The notes under the pieces: model-generated
The model's input: the letters and a program-made list of their open reading frames with translations, nothing else
What the model was told of the DNA's origin: nothing
The model's database searches: none
Translations under genes and position numbers: made by a program
In this document: positions 43,504-52,650 of the stretch, piece by piece
Layout of the letters: each line of letters starts with the position of its first letter
Position numbering within the stretch: position 1 is the stretch's first letter
NCBI GenBank assembly: GCA_964482035.1
Contig: CAYZVC010000002.1
Span: 124,001 to 188,000, forward strand
DNA: 64,000 nt
Origin: JANJWP01 sp964482035
Lineage (GTDB): Bacteria > Patescibacteriota > Gracilibacteria > BD1-5 > UBA2023
Reading direction: 5' to 3'

Positions 43504-44913
43504 CTAGTGCGCGTTTTCACGCTTGTGTTTGAGGAGGATGACCGCGATGGCCACCGACGCGAGGCGGTTGAGCTTGTCGTCCGTGCGGCTCGTGAGAACC
43601 ACGGGACAATTCGCACCGATGAGCACGCCCGCGAGCAGGGCTTTCGCCTGCTCGAACTCTTTGGCCATGACGTTCGAGACTTCGAGCGTATGGCCGACGA
43701 GCACGTCCGCATGGCCGGCGACTTCCGACACGATGCCCTTGGCCTTTACGGCGTCCGGATTCATCGCGAGGTCGAACGCCAGCGGACCGTCTACGACGCC
43801 GCCCTTGATTTGGCCGCGCTGCGACATCACCGTGAGCGCCGCCGCGTCAAGCGTGGCCGGCATGTCCGGATTCACGACTTCGACCGCGGCGAGCACTGCC
43901 ACCTTCGGTTTCTTCACGCCCATGGCATGGAAGAAATCGACGGCGTTCTGGATCATGCCGGCCTTCTGTTTCAGCGTGGGTTGCGGAATCAGCGCACCGT
44001 CCGTAACGACGATGGAACGCGGGCCCCGGTCGCCCGGCCTCGGCGGAATGCCGTCGATGTAGAACACGTGCGACAGAATGCCGCCCGAGCTCGAACGCAG
44101 ACGGTTTTCACGATTGAGGATGGCTTTAAGGAAGTGGTCGGTATGCGGGGAGCCTTTCATGAGGATTTCGATTTCGCCGGCGCCCACGGCTTTCGCCGCG
44201 TGCTCGCAGGCGTCTTCTTCGTACTCGCAGTTGACGATGCGGATGAAGCCCAGGTCGATGCCGTTCTTTTCCGCCAGTTTGCGGATGCCGTTTTCCGGTC
44301 CGAAGAGCACGGGGATCACCAGTCCGGAGTCGTGGGCTTCCACGGCGCCTTCGAGCGATTCCTTGTTCATCGGCCAGGCTACGGCCATCGTCGCCGGTTC
44401 CCTGAGCGTCGCGCGCGCCAACAGGCGCTTGAGAAGCAGTTCGCGGTCGTTGACGTAGAGCATCGGCATCTGATCCATAGTCACCGAGATTTCTTCGGTG
44501 GAGACTTCGAGCCGTTCGAGGCCTTGGGCGACGAGAGCGCCGCTTTCGGTCGTAACCACGACGCGCACCACCACGACGTTCGGCTCTTCCTTGCTCATCA
44601 CTTCGAGATCGAAGGTGACGTTGCCTCCGACGTAGGCCGGAGCGTGGAAATTGAGCGTCTGCGATTTCCACTTGGTGCCCGGGCCGGGGAATTCGTTGCC
44701 GAATACGCCGGAGAGCAGGCTCGGGATGAGCATGCTGTGGGCGGTGGCTTTTTCGAGACCCTGTTCGGCGGCGAATTCGTCGTCGAGGTGCGTGGGATTG
44801 CAGTCGCGGCTGAGCATCGCGTAGTTACGGACCATCGCTTCGGTCAGTTGGACACGGAAAGCTTTTTGAAAACCGACTTCGATTAGGGGGAAGGGGGTGT
44901 TCTTTATGATCAA
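43504..44913 (-). CDS. MaoC-like dehydratase fused to phosphate acetyl/butyryltransferase
   Basis: 469 residues. Residues 1-140 are a MaoC hot-dog domain (DCNPTHLDDEFAAEQG with the D..H catalytic pair, AHSMLIPSLLSGVFGNEFPG). Residues 155-469 are a PTA/PTB domain (ENGIRKLAEKNGIDLGFIRI, ILMKGSPHTDHFLKAILN, DGIPPRPG.. IVVTDGALIPQP, VAGHADVLVGHTLEVSNVMA). The fusion is a known family usually annotated bifunctional enoyl-CoA hydratase/phosphate acetyltransferase. It would convert acyl-CoA and phosphate to acyl-phosphate; no acetate or butyrate kinase is nearby. Start is uncertain: TTG 44913 has GAGAGGAAA seven bases before and matches family length. No TGA; stop TAG. Confidence 0.88.
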   Translation of the reverse strand: MIIKNTPFPLIEVGFQKAFRVQLTEAMVRNYAMLSRDCNPTHLDDEFAAEQGLEKATAHSMLIPSLLSGVFGNEFPGPGTKWKSQTLNFHAPAYVGGNVTFDLEVMSKEEPNVVVVRVVVTTESGALVAQGLERLEVSTEEISVTMDQMPMLYVNDRELLLKRLLARATLREPATMAVAWPMNKESLEGAVEAHDSGLVIPVLFGPENGIRKLAEKNGIDLGFIRIVNCEYEEDACEHAAKAVGAGEIEILMKGSPHTDHFLKAILNRENRLRSSSGGILSHVFYIDGIPPRPGDRGPRSIVVTDGALIPQPTLKQKAGMIQNAVDFFHAMGVKKPKVAVLAAVEVVNPDMPATLDAAALTVMSQRGQIKGGVVDGPLAFDLAMNPDAVKAKGIVSEVAGHADVLVGHTLEVSNVMAKEFEQAKALLAGVLIGANCPVVLTSRTDDKLNRLASVAIAVILLKHKRENAH

Positions 44914-45032
44914 TTGAGTTTCCTCTCTGGATTCGGGGGTTTCGCCCCTTGGGTTTGGTTGAACTTCTTCGGGATTGTGAATGAGCGTCACGCGGGAGAA
45001 CCTTGCGGTTCCCCACGTGCTCGACGCGTTGA

Positions 45033-45059
45033 ATATTATTACGAACCGGATAATGTCAA
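45033..45059 (-). promoter_or_regulatory. Promoter of the MaoC-PTA gene
   Basis: Reverse strand TTGACA (45054-45059), 15-bp spacer, TAATAT (45033-45038). The leader of about 110 nt contains an 8-bp stem with a GCAA tetraloop (about 44998-45017). Confidence 0.55.
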
Positions 45060-45159
45060 GTAAGTCGTCGCTACCCATGGGCTTTCGCTTCGTGAGGACT
45101 TGCAAAATTCTAATTCGTCATTACGGTTATTCCCGTAAAAACAAACAGAGGAGGAAGTC

Positions 45160-45684
45160 ATGACGCAAGAAATCGAGAAGGACGTTACCCAGGGCGAATG
45201 GGAATCGATCGCTCGCTTGAAATACGTAGTTTGGGCATTGCTCGGCCCCGTGTTGATTTTCGGCCTCGGAGCGTTGTCGTATGACTCTTTTTCCGCAGGG
45301 GAATACCTCATGGGTGCAATTTCGGCATTCCTCATGCTGCCCGGCTCGCTTATGTATAAGACGGAAATCGTTCCGGCTTATACGTCCGTACTGAGGCGCC
45401 GTCCGCACATCGGCATCTATCCCGACCGCGTTTCTTATCAAGGAAAGGATTATCCTTGGTCGGATGTTGCGGAAGTTCGGCCTTACGGAGCGCCGGGAAA
45501 ATGGGGGTTCGAACTTTGGAACGAAAGCCGGGAGAGAATTGTCGACGTGGATTTGCTTACGGGGTCGTCTAATCCGGAAGAAGGAATCCGCGCCCTCCTT
45601 GCAACCCTCCGGACGCATCAGGAACATCTGTTCGCACTGATGTATTTGGATTCACTGCAGAAACATCTTTCTTCTTCGCGTTGA
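45160..45684 (+). CDS. Cassette D: membrane protein with PH-like domain, ending in TGA
   Basis: 174 residues. GAGGAGG six bases before ATG 45160. Two membrane helices (YVVWALLGPVLIFGLGALSY and YLMGAISAFLMLPGSLMY) are followed by a bacterial-PH-like segment (HIGIYPDRVSYQGKDYPWSD VAEVRPYG, GFELWNESRERIVDVD) and a helical tail. The TGA at 45682 precedes a terminator; as Gly the frame would run about 40 codons through it into the next gene's end. Possible promoter TTGCAA-N16-TACGGT (about 45102-45129), with TTACGG/CCGTAA inverted around it. Same design as cassettes A, B, C and E. Confidence 0.8.
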   Translation: MTQEIEKDVTQGEWESIARLKYVVWALLGPVLIFGLGALSYDSFSAGEYLMGAISAFLMLPGSLMYKTEIVPAYTSVLRRRPHIGIYPDRVSYQGKDYPWSDVAEVRPYGAPGKWGFELWNESRERIVDVDLLTGSSNPEEGIRALLATLRTHQEHLFALMYLDSLQKHLSSSR

Positions 45685-45739
45685 CGTTCGCAGAAGCGCA
45701 TTTCGTCTTCGTACGAATATGGACTTCGCGATAACGCTG

Positions 45740-45770
45740 AAAACCCCTCGGATCGCTCCGAGGGGTTTTA
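45740..45770 (+). terminator. Terminator of cassette D
   Basis: AAAACCCCTCGGA TCGC TCCGAGGGGTTTTA, symmetrical; also serves the convergent gene at 45771. Confidence 0.85.
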
Positions 45771-46163
45771 TTACGCTTTCGGAAAGATTTCGAAGTACCG
45801 GTCCATGATTCCCACCTGCAGGCAATAGACGCCCATGGTTTTCTCAAAGAGTTTCGGGTTCTTGGAATTCCGAAACGGGGCCATTCCCAAATCTTCCACG
45901 TTCATTTCTTCTCACGGTTGGAAAACGATGGCGAGCACCTTTCCGGAAGTCACGTGGCCGAAGAGCCAACGGCTGTTTCCGTCGGGCAGCGCGTATTCGA
46001 GGCCGTTCGTCCGGAGGTCTTCCGGTATTTCGAACACCGGAATCGGCGGAACCTTGAGATAGTCGTATTCGCCAAGCGCCGCGAGGGTCTTTTCGGGTTC
46101 GATGCGTTCCGGGTCGATGAGGTAGGAATGGATTTTCCCGGTATCGATTTCTCTGCGTTCCAT
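45771..46163 (-). CDS. Small protein with ParB/sulfiredoxin-like pattern
   Basis: 130 residues with one TGA-Gly (45912). The first 80 residues (DTGKIHSYLIDPERIEPEKT, YLKVPPIPVFEIPED, YALPDGNSRWLFGHVTSGK) follow the I..y.vd...i.p.kt ... ppIpV ... DGnhR...a...G pattern of ParB/Srx-like domains, with S in place of H in DGNSR. Too small for a chromosome-partitioning ParB. Its ATG overlaps the alaS stop (TAATG), so it is translationally coupled to alaS. Function unknown. Confidence 0.7.
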
Positions 46164-47965
46164 TATTTTACGAGGATCGCCTTAATGCGGCGTACGCCCG
46201 AAGACGACGCTTCTTCCTTGGCGATCTTGAAAGTGCCCATCGAGGCGGAAGTTTCCACGTGCGGGCCGCCGCAGAGTTCTTCCGAGTAGACGGTGCCGTT
46301 TCCGCCCACCATCTTGTAGACTTTGACGACGTCCGGGTATTTTTCCCAGAACGATCCTACGACGCCGCGGGCCTTGGCGGCTTCCTTGGCTTCTTCGGAG
46401 ATGGTGACGTTCAAACCCGATTGGATGGCTTCGTTGACGAACGCTTCTACCGCGGCGATCTGTTCCGGGGTCATCTTTTCACCGTGGGTGAAGTCGAAAC
46501 GGAGACGTTCGGCGGTGATGTTCGAACCTGCCTGCGCCACATGCGCGCCAAGAACCTTGCGGAGTCCGGCGAGCATGAGGTGGCAAGCGGAGTGGAGGGC
46601 GACGGTTTCGCCGGACTGGTCTCCGAGGCCGCCCTTGAACTTGCCTTCGGCAGCGGTGCGCGAGAGTTCCTGATGCTTGGCGAACGCGGCGTGGAACCCT
46701 TCGACGTCGACGGTGAGTCCGCGTTCCTTCGCGAGTTCCACGGTCATTTCCACCGGGAATCCGTAGGTGTCGAAGAGGGTGAACGCCTTGTTTCCGGCGA
46801 TGACGGTAATCTTTTGTCCGGTCTTTTCGAACGCGATTTCGAATCCCTTCACGAGCTTTTCGAATTCGCGGATGCCGTCCTTGAGCGACTTTCCGAACTT
46901 TTCTTCTTCCTTCGCGAGTTCGGCGAGAATCTTGTCGGCGTTGTCCTTTACGGAAGCGTAGACGTTTTCGAACTTGGCGATGAAGAGCTTCGCGATGTCG
47001 GCGACGATCGGCTTTTCGTAGCCCATCTTGTAGGCTTCGCGGATGGCGCGGCGGATGAGACGGCGGAGGATGTATCCCTGGTCGACGTTCTTCGGAACGA
47101 CGCCGTCGGAAATCATGTGGGTCGCCGAACGGAGGTGGTCAGCCACGATGCGGGCGGAAGATTCGACGTAGTTGTCGGCGCCTACGAGGTTCTTAATCTC
47201 GGCGAGAACGTCGGCGAAAGCGTCGGTCTGGTAGACCGACTTCATGCCGTTGAGCGTGACGGTGACGCGTTCGAGGCCCATGCCCGTGTCGACGCACTGC
47301 GCCGGGAGGTTCTCCAAGGTGTTGGCGTCCACGCGGTTGTACTGCATGAACACGTTGTTCCAGATTTCCATCCACTGCTTGCTGTGGGTGCCCTTGTTGC
47401 CCTGCGGTTCGCCTTCTCCGACCCAGTAGAAGATTTCAGTGTCCGGGCCGCACGGTCCGGTCGGTCCTGCCGCCCACCAGTTGTCTTCGGCGGGAAGGTA
47501 GGCGATGCGGTCTGCCGGCATGCCGAGAGACTTCCAAATAGCGGCGGATTCTTCGTCGCGCGGAGCGTTTTCGTCGCCTTCGAAGACCGTTACGGAAATC
47601 ATTTTGGGGTCGAGTCCGAGCCACTTCTTGTCGGTGAGGAATTCCCACGACCAAGCGATGGATTCGTTCTTGAAATAGTCGCCCAAAGACCAGTTCCCGA
47701 GCATTTCGAAGAACGTGAGGTGGGTATCGTCGCCCACGTCGTCGATGTCGCCGGTGCGGACGCACTTCTGCACGTCGGCGATGCGCTTGCCCATCGGATG
47801 CGGTTCGCCGAGGAGGTACGGAACGAGCGGCTGCATGCCCGCGGTGTTGAAAAGGACCGACGGGTCGTTTTCCGGAACGAGCGGAGCGGACGGAATGACG
47901 GCGTGCGACTTGGTTTTGAAGAATTCGAGGTACTTCGAGCGGATGTCGGAAGAGAGGATTTGCAT
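46163..47965 (-). CDS. alaS: Alanyl-tRNA synthetase, short form
   Basis: 600 residues from ATG 47965 (MQILSSDIRSKYLEFFKTKS). Class II motif regions FNTAGMQPLVPYLLG, HLTFFEMLGNWSLGDYFKNE, GTHSKQWMEIWNNVFMQYNR and ILRRLIRRAIRE, then the editing domain with HSACHLMLAGLRKVLG and CGGPHVETSASMGTFKI, where the usual CGGTH is CGGPH. The protein ends about there, whereas typical bacterial AlaRS (about 870 residues) continues with an oligomerisation C-Ala domain. Short AlaRS forms are known in CPR bacteria. No TGA. Followed by the coupled gene at 45771. Confidence 0.95.
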   Translation of the reverse strand: MQILSSDIRSKYLEFFKTKSHAVIPSAPLVPENDPSVLFNTAGMQPLVPYLLGEPHPMGKRIADVQKCVRTGDIDDVGDDTHLTFFEMLGNWSLGDYFKNESIAWSWEFLTDKKWLGLDPKMISVTVFEGDENAPRDEESAAIWKSLGMPADRIAYLPAEDNWWAAGPTGPCGPDTEIFYWVGEGEPQGNKGTHSKQWMEIWNNVFMQYNRVDANTLENLPAQCVDTGMGLERVTVTLNGMKSVYQTDAFADVLAEIKNLVGADNYVESSARIVADHLRSATHMISDGVVPKNVDQGYILRRLIRRAIREAYKMGYEKPIVADIAKLFIAKFENVYASVKDNADKILAELAKEEEKFGKSLKDGIREFEKLVKGFEIAFEKTGQKITVIAGNKAFTLFDTYGFPVEMTVELAKERGLTVDVEGFHAAFAKHQELSRTAAEGKFKGGLGDQSGETVALHSACHLMLAGLRKVLGAHVAQAGSNITAERLRFDFTHGEKMTPEQIAAVEAFVNEAIQSGLNVTISEEAKEAAKARGVVGSFWEKYPDVVKVYKMVGGNGTVYSEELCGGPHVETSASMGTFKIAKEEASSSGVRRIKAILVK

Positions 47966-48028
47966 GGGTGTCTGCGGAAAATACGAAAAACCAGTGGATT
48001 GTAGCGGAAACTCGGGCTTTTTCAAACG

Positions 48029-48056
48029 AAACGCCCCCGGGTCGCGGGGGCGTTTT
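48029..48056 (-). terminator. Terminator of the 48067 gene
   Basis: AACGCCCCCG / CGGGGGCGTT hairpin with a T-rich exit on the reverse strand, 11 bases after the TAA. Confidence 0.75.
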
Positions 48057-48066
48057 GAAGTTTTCC

Positions 48067-50415
48067 TTACTTTCCAGCGTCGGCCATTTTCTTCAAAGCG
48101 TCCTTGATGTCCTTTATGAGCGTTTTCTTCAGGAGGTTCTTGGCGGCTTTCGTCTTGGCTTCTTCGTACTTCTTGGCGCTTCTGAGCGCCTGTTCGACGG
48201 ATTTTTTCGCTGCGGTGAGTTTGGCGCGCTTCTTCGTGTCGCTCGCGTATTTGTCTTTAACCTTTCCGAAAGCGTTTCCGAGCTTTTCGTTCAGGAGTTT
48301 TCCGATCGGGCCGGTACCGGCGGATGCGGCTATTCTCCAAGGATCGTTCTTTTTCGTACCGGTGGAAGTCGTACCGGTGGAAGCCGCGGTATCGGTCTTC
48401 GCCGGTTCGGTTATGGCTTTCGCCGCTTCGCCGAAGGCGAACGAGAACGTCGCGCTCGACTCCGCGGGCATGCCGTTCTTTCCACAAACGTCGGTGTTCC
48501 CGTCGAAGCACTTGCCCCAGGTTACCGAGTGGACGAACGTCCCTTTTTGGCTTTCTCAGGTGAGGACGGTCTTCCAGCCTTCACCGGTCGTTTTTTCGAG
48601 CTTCACTTCCTTCCAACGTATGGCGGTTTTCGTACCGTCCGCGAGGAAATCGCTCAGACCCACCGAGAGCGGGAATTCCTTTTGGATGGCGCTGCCGAGT
48701 TTTTCGTCGGTGAATTCGAAGGTCGTTCCTCCGTAGTCGTCGCCGTATTCCACTACCGGTGCCGCTCCCGCGGCGATGCGCATGAACGGGTTATAGGCGG
48801 TGGAAACGTTGAACTTCGCGGTGACGCGGTAGTATTCATTGGAGTCCAAGTCGCTCAGTACGAGGTTTCCGAGCGTTACGTCGCGTGAGGATTGCATTAC
48901 CGGATCTGCCGCGGGGGCTTGTTGGGTTGCCGGAGTGAAAGCGAACGATTCCTTTTTCGCGTTTCCCGAAGCGCCGCCCGAATTCGCGGAGGAGTTCAGG
49001 TCGAAGGTGGCTTCCGTCGATTCGCGGCCGGAATTGCCGTTCTTGATGGCGACGGTATTGCCGGTTTTTTTGAGTCGGTCGGTTTCGATCATGAATTCGA
49101 GCCCGGCGTTGGTCTTGTGGAATTCCAGTTTGTTTACGAATTCGTACAACTCGTTGCCGTGCATGTCGGTCTTCACCGTTCCGTCGGCGTTTTTGAGGGA
49201 AGTCTTCGTTCCGCGTGCGGTAAGTCCGCTTCCGTTGAGGACGATGGTGAGTTTTTCGTAGTCGCCGTAGAGCGAAGCGGGGCTGACGTTCACTTTCACG
49301 GTGGTCGCCGCGCCCCCGACGACGGTATTGACGGAGGTAATCTTCGGCATGAGGAGCGACGAGAGGTCGACGGTTTCGGTATCGTAGAGCATCGACGCCT
49401 TTTCTTTCGCGACGACGCGCGCCGCGGTCTCGCCGGTTCCCAAATTCCCCGGACGCACTTTGAGGGTTATGGGGCCGGAACTTCCGAAGCCGGTGGAAAC
49501 CGTGCTTTTCGTTCCGGTTCCGCTTTCGATTTCCGGAACGGTGATCTGACCGTTGACGGTGAATTCGAAGAGGTTCAAATCCTTGATGTCGCGGACGTTG
49601 TAGAAGCGGAGGTATACGAACGTTTCTCCGGTATCGTTGGATACCGCGGTTTCCAAAAGGTTGCCGATGATGTCGGATTCTTTTTTGACCGTCACCCAGT
49701 TGACGGGATTTCCGTCGAGCTTGAGGGTGACCTTATTGTAATGGTCGGGAAGCGTCTGTTCCTTGAGGATGATTCCCGTGGGAGTGACGTACGCCTTTTG
49801 CGCTTCGAACGGCGTTACGGCGTCGGGGATTTCGAGCGGAAGATCCGGGCCCGTTCCGATGGAAACGGAGTATCGGGTACGGAGGACCCCGTCGGTTTTC
49901 GTAACTCCCGAGAACGCCATGTCCCCGAAGTATTTTTCGAACTGTACCGGAATGACGTACACCGCCTGTTCACGCATGATTTCGCGACGGGCACCGTTCT
50001 TCAGATAGGTTTTCTCGGGAACGGCAGCCGTGACGGGGGCGGTTTTCGAAGTCGCCGTCCTCGAGCGGATGCCGCCCGAGTCAGTCTGGTTTTCCCAGCG
50101 TTCGAGGCTGAAGTTCGTCCAGGATTTCGAAACCCCGTTGACTCGGACCACTCCGCCCGGCTTGTAGGTTACGGAATTCGAAATGACGTCGTTTCCGTCG
50201 TAGACTTTCAGATCGTTAGCGTCGTCGGGACGGTTTTTCGTATAAACGTCGTAATTGTCGCCATCCCGGACGATCGCGCTCGTTTCGATTTTCGGAGGAA
50301 CGGCGGGGGTGGTCGCGGCGTCTTCGGCGAAAGCGGAGGAAAGGGAGGCGGAGAAAACCGCGAGGGTGAGTCCGACGGCGGAAATCTTCCGAACGGTGAC
50401 GTAATTCGAAGCCAT
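48067..50415 (-). CDS. Large secreted surface protein
   Basis: 782 residues with one TGA-Gly (48556). Signal peptide MASNYVTVRKISAVGLTLAV FSASLSSAFA. The long middle is beta-strand-rich with Gly/Thr/Ser (VTLKLDGNPVNWVTVKKESD, TVNGQITVPEIESGTGTK, VNVSPASLYGDYEKLTIVLN), suggesting Ig-like extracellular domains. Residues about 570-620 are low-complexity Ser/Gly/Ala; the last 90 residues are a Lys/Ala-rich helix (KKRAKLTAAKKSVEQALRSA), perhaps a coiled-coil or wall-binding tail. Two Cys near KCFDGNTDVCGK. Start ATG 50415 set by the signal peptide. Stop TAA. Family not recognised. Confidence 0.8.
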
Positions 50416-50464
50416 GGTCTGTTGGATAACGGATGACGCCGGCATTCTATCCCATATTTCGGCA

Positions 50465-50500
50465 CAAAAAAGTTCCGCTCCCTTGCGGAGGACGGAACTT
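50465..50500 (-). terminator. Terminator of 50513 gene
   Basis: Reverse strand AAGTTCCG ... GCAA ... CGGAACTT hairpin followed by TTTTTTG. Confidence 0.75.
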
Positions 50501-50512
50501 GGGTCGTAATGG

Positions 50513-50776
50513 TTATTTCGCCGTCGGTCCGAGCTCGTACGAGCGGGCGGCCGAAATGATTTTTTCGAAATCGCCGAAGTCGGAGTATCCGCCGTACCGG
50601 TTTTCGAATTCGAGCGATTCCGCCGCCGTTCCTCCGAGAGCGAGGAGGGCGGAGATTTCGAACGCCACCCGGTCGAGGGTTCCGTAGCTGCGGAATCATC
50701 CGGCGGACGCGGCGTCCGGGCGGTAGAACGCTTCGAAGTGTTCGTTTCCGAACGTGTGGACGGCGAGGGTTGGCAT
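50513..50776 (-). CDS. Small hypothetical protein
   Basis: 87 residues with one TGA-Gly. MPTLAVHTFGNEHFEAFYRP opens it, then an acidic helical part (VAFEISALLALGGTAAESLE, DFEKIISAARSYELG). No signal peptide or known domain. Codon usage fits. Stop TAA precedes a terminator. Directly upstream lies ruvC on the same strand (55-base gap). Confidence 0.6.
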
Positions 50777-50831
50777 GTTGTGGTCGGTTGTCCGGAATCT
50801 ACTGAAGAGCGAACGTTTGACAAGACCGTTT

Positions 50832-51314
50832 TTATATTTTTGGGAGTTTCGCGAGGGATGCGGCATACGCGATGGCTATGGCATCCGCCGCATCGTCCGG
50901 TTTTGGAATTTCATCGAGCTTGAAAACCATTTTCAAAGCGTTCTGAACTTGGGTTTTCGGCGCGCGTCCGTTACCGCAGATGCTTTTTTTTACCTGGAGC
51001 GGTCAGAATTCCGCGAGGGGGATTCCGCGTTTCGCGATTTCCGCGATTATCGCTCCGCGGGCCTGCGCTACGGCGATACCGGTTTTGACGTTGGTCGTGA
51101 AAAGGAGGGTTTCTATGCCGCAAATTTCCGGTTGGTAGGCGTCACAGAGTTCGCCGATGTCGCGGCAGATTTCCACTAATTTTTCCGCCAAAGGGATTTT
51201 CGGACGGGTGGAAATCACTCAAAAATCGATTATTTCCGGTACGGGATGCCGTCTTTTCAGCACCGCGAAGCCAACCGTAGTCGTACCCGGATCGATACCG
51301 AGGATAATTGACAT
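50832..51314 (-). CDS. ruvC: Holliday-junction resolvase RuvC
   Basis: 160 residues, normal length, with two TGA-Gly codons (DFGVIS; EFGPLQVKK). Cuts four-way junctions as a dimer. Catalytic acidic residues are in MSIILGIDPGTTTVGFAVLK (Asp7), CGIETLLFTTNVKTGIAVAQ (Glu) and PKPDDAADAIAIAYA (two Asp). The GPLQVKKSICGNGRA segment is the DNA-contact region (usually P..vK.a..G.G.A). No ruvAB nearby. Start ATG 51314; a TATAAA lies 8-13 bases upstream. Stop TAA. Confidence 0.95.
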
Positions 51315-51398
51315 ATTCTCTTTTTTATAGTCTAATATATCAAGTGAACCGGCCCGGAATTCCATCCGTTCGGGCGTACCGTTATCTATCGTACAACC

Positions 51399-51560
51399 AT
51401 GTTTACCGCTACCGTCGTCGAGTCCGTGCTCGTCGGGAATCCTATCGAATTCCGTATCCGCGAATCCGTCCAGCTCTCCGAAGAGCAGAAGAAGGACTTC
51501 ATCAACCTCCTGTCGTATTTCACTCCCGCCGAGCTGGCCGAGCTGGAAACGCTTTTGTAA
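51399..51560 (+). CDS. Small acidic protein (53 aa)
   Basis: MFTATVVESVLVGNPIEFRI followed by a helical part (QLSEEQKKDFINLLSYF, TPAELAELETLL). It starts after GTACAACC without Shine-Dalgarno, ends in TAA immediately before a 17-bp inverted repeat, and a terminator follows at 51659. Codon usage is native. Function unknown; plausible as a small regulator or ribosome-associated protein, but no evidence. Confidence 0.55.
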   Translation: MFTATVVESVLVGNPIEFRIRESVQLSEEQKKDFINLLSYFTPAELAELETLL

Positions 51561-51636
51561 GGTTCGGAAGGTAGCGGACGTCCCGTCCTCATGCCGGTTC
51601 CGGAAATCGTACGGTTCGCCCGCTACCTTCCGAACC
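51561..51636. repeat. Perfect 17-bp inverted repeat
   Basis: Arms 51561-51577 (GGTTCGGAAGGTAGCGG) and 51620-51636 are exact reverse complements, 42-nt spacer. It begins one base after the stop of the 51399 ORF. No T-run follows, so it is unlikely to be a simple terminator; it could be a second, divergent class of the structured repeats seen at 52500 and 54027. Confidence 0.8.
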
Positions 51637-51658
51637 CCGAAATCCCCCGTTGTGCGAA

Positions 51659-51682
51659 GCGCTCCCGCGAGGAGCGTTTTTT
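51659..51682 (+). terminator. Terminator downstream of the 51399 ORF
   Basis: CGCTCC CGCGA GGAGCG followed by TTTTTT. Confidence 0.8.
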
Positions 51683-51686
51683 CGTA

Positions 51687-52469
51687 CTAGTACGCGGCGC
51701 TCTGGGTTTGGAGGAATCGGTAGAAGAGCGAATTCTGGTCTTTGAAATCTCCCAGGAGGAGCCGGCGAGTAGTAGCCGTTTCTTCGATGGAGATCTTTCC
51801 CGAATGGCGCTTTCCTCCGAACACGTCGCTTTCGACGATTTCCGAAAACGGGACGAAGAATTCGTCGGAAAGGAGAAAATCCCCGACGGTTCGGTATTTG
51901 TCCAAGTATTCTTTGAACGCGTTCCCGTAGTCGAACAGGCGCTCGCCGTTGCGGATGGATTTGAGAAGCCCGTACAGGCGTCCGATCGAGAGAATGTAGC
52001 GTTTGGTAATGACGAAATGGATGGCTTTTTCCATCGGGTCGTTCACGCGGAGTACGACCGCGCCGCGCTTGACGGCGTATTTGCGGAACTGAGAGGTGAC
52101 GTAGGTTTCCACGAGCGCGTCCAAGAGTTTGGTGTACGAGCTGATGACCGAAAGTCCGTCCCCGGAGCCGGAGCGCTGGATGTTGTAGAAGGCGATTTCC
52201 GCGTCGACGAGGTGGCTCATGGTATCGCGCGGGGCGTTCATGAGGAGCAGGTCGCCGAAATACGCGTGGATGCGGTTGTAGGTTATTTCCTCCATGTTTT
52301 CTCGCATGAAGTCCGAACGGACGTCTTCGGTCATTTTTCCGGCGCGGCGTTTGGCGATCTTGAGGGTTTCCTCGCGCCATTGGCGGGCCATCCAGGCCGT
52401 GGCGACGCCGAGTTGACGGCGGAGCTCTTCGTTTTCGGCTTTGAGGAGTTCGAGTTCGGACTGCGTCAT
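51687..52469 (-). CDS. Cytoplasmic helical protein of unknown function
   Basis: 260 residues from ATG 52469 (MTQSELELLKAENEELRRQL, a short leucine-zipper-like coiled coil). The rest is mixed helix/strand and charged (DFMRENMEEITYNRIHAYFG, KYAVKRGAVVLRVNDPMEKA, SIGRLYGLLKSIRNGERLFD) and ends FYRFLQTQSAAY. No family recognised. It follows structured repeat A1 and the phosphohexomutase gene on the same strand. No TGA; stop TAG. Confidence 0.7.
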   Translation of the reverse strand: MTQSELELLKAENEELRRQLGVATAWMARQWREETLKIAKRRAGKMTEDVRSDFMRENMEEITYNRIHAYFGDLLLMNAPRDTMSHLVDAEIAFYNIQRSGSGDGLSVISSYTKLLDALVETYVTSQFRKYAVKRGAVVLRVNDPMEKAIHFVITKRYILSIGRLYGLLKSIRNGERLFDYGNAFKEYLDKYRTVGDFLLSDEFFVPFSEIVESDVFGGKRHSGKISIEETATTRRLLLGDFKDQNSLFYRFLQTQSAAY

Positions 52470-52499
52470 GGGGAAGGGGCGGTTATTGGATTCTTTACG

Positions 52500-52645
52500 G
52501 GCTCGGATTCTGGATTTCAAGCGAGCGACTCCGCAGGGTACGGGCATCCGGCGGGTCTGGCTCCTAACTGAAGTTAAAGTCGCTGCGATCTCGCCGGATG
52601 CCCGTACCCGAGGACTGGAGCGAGCGAAAATCCAGAATCCGAGCC
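52500..52645 (+). repeat. Structured repeat family A, copy 1
   Basis: 146 bp between the phosphohexomutase gene's 3' end and the next gene. Outer arms 52500-52517 / 52628-52645 (18 bp, perfect), inner arms 52536-52552 / 52593-52609 (17 bp, perfect). Between arms lie an 18-nt linker CAAGCGAGCGACTCCGCA, an apical core with GGCTCCTA and TAAAGTCGCTGCG, and a second 18-nt linker GAGGACTGGAGCGAGCGA. The same linkers and core occur in copy 2 (54027-54176, reverse orientation) while the arms differ and still pair. Confidence 0.9.
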
Positions 52646-52650
52646 GATGA

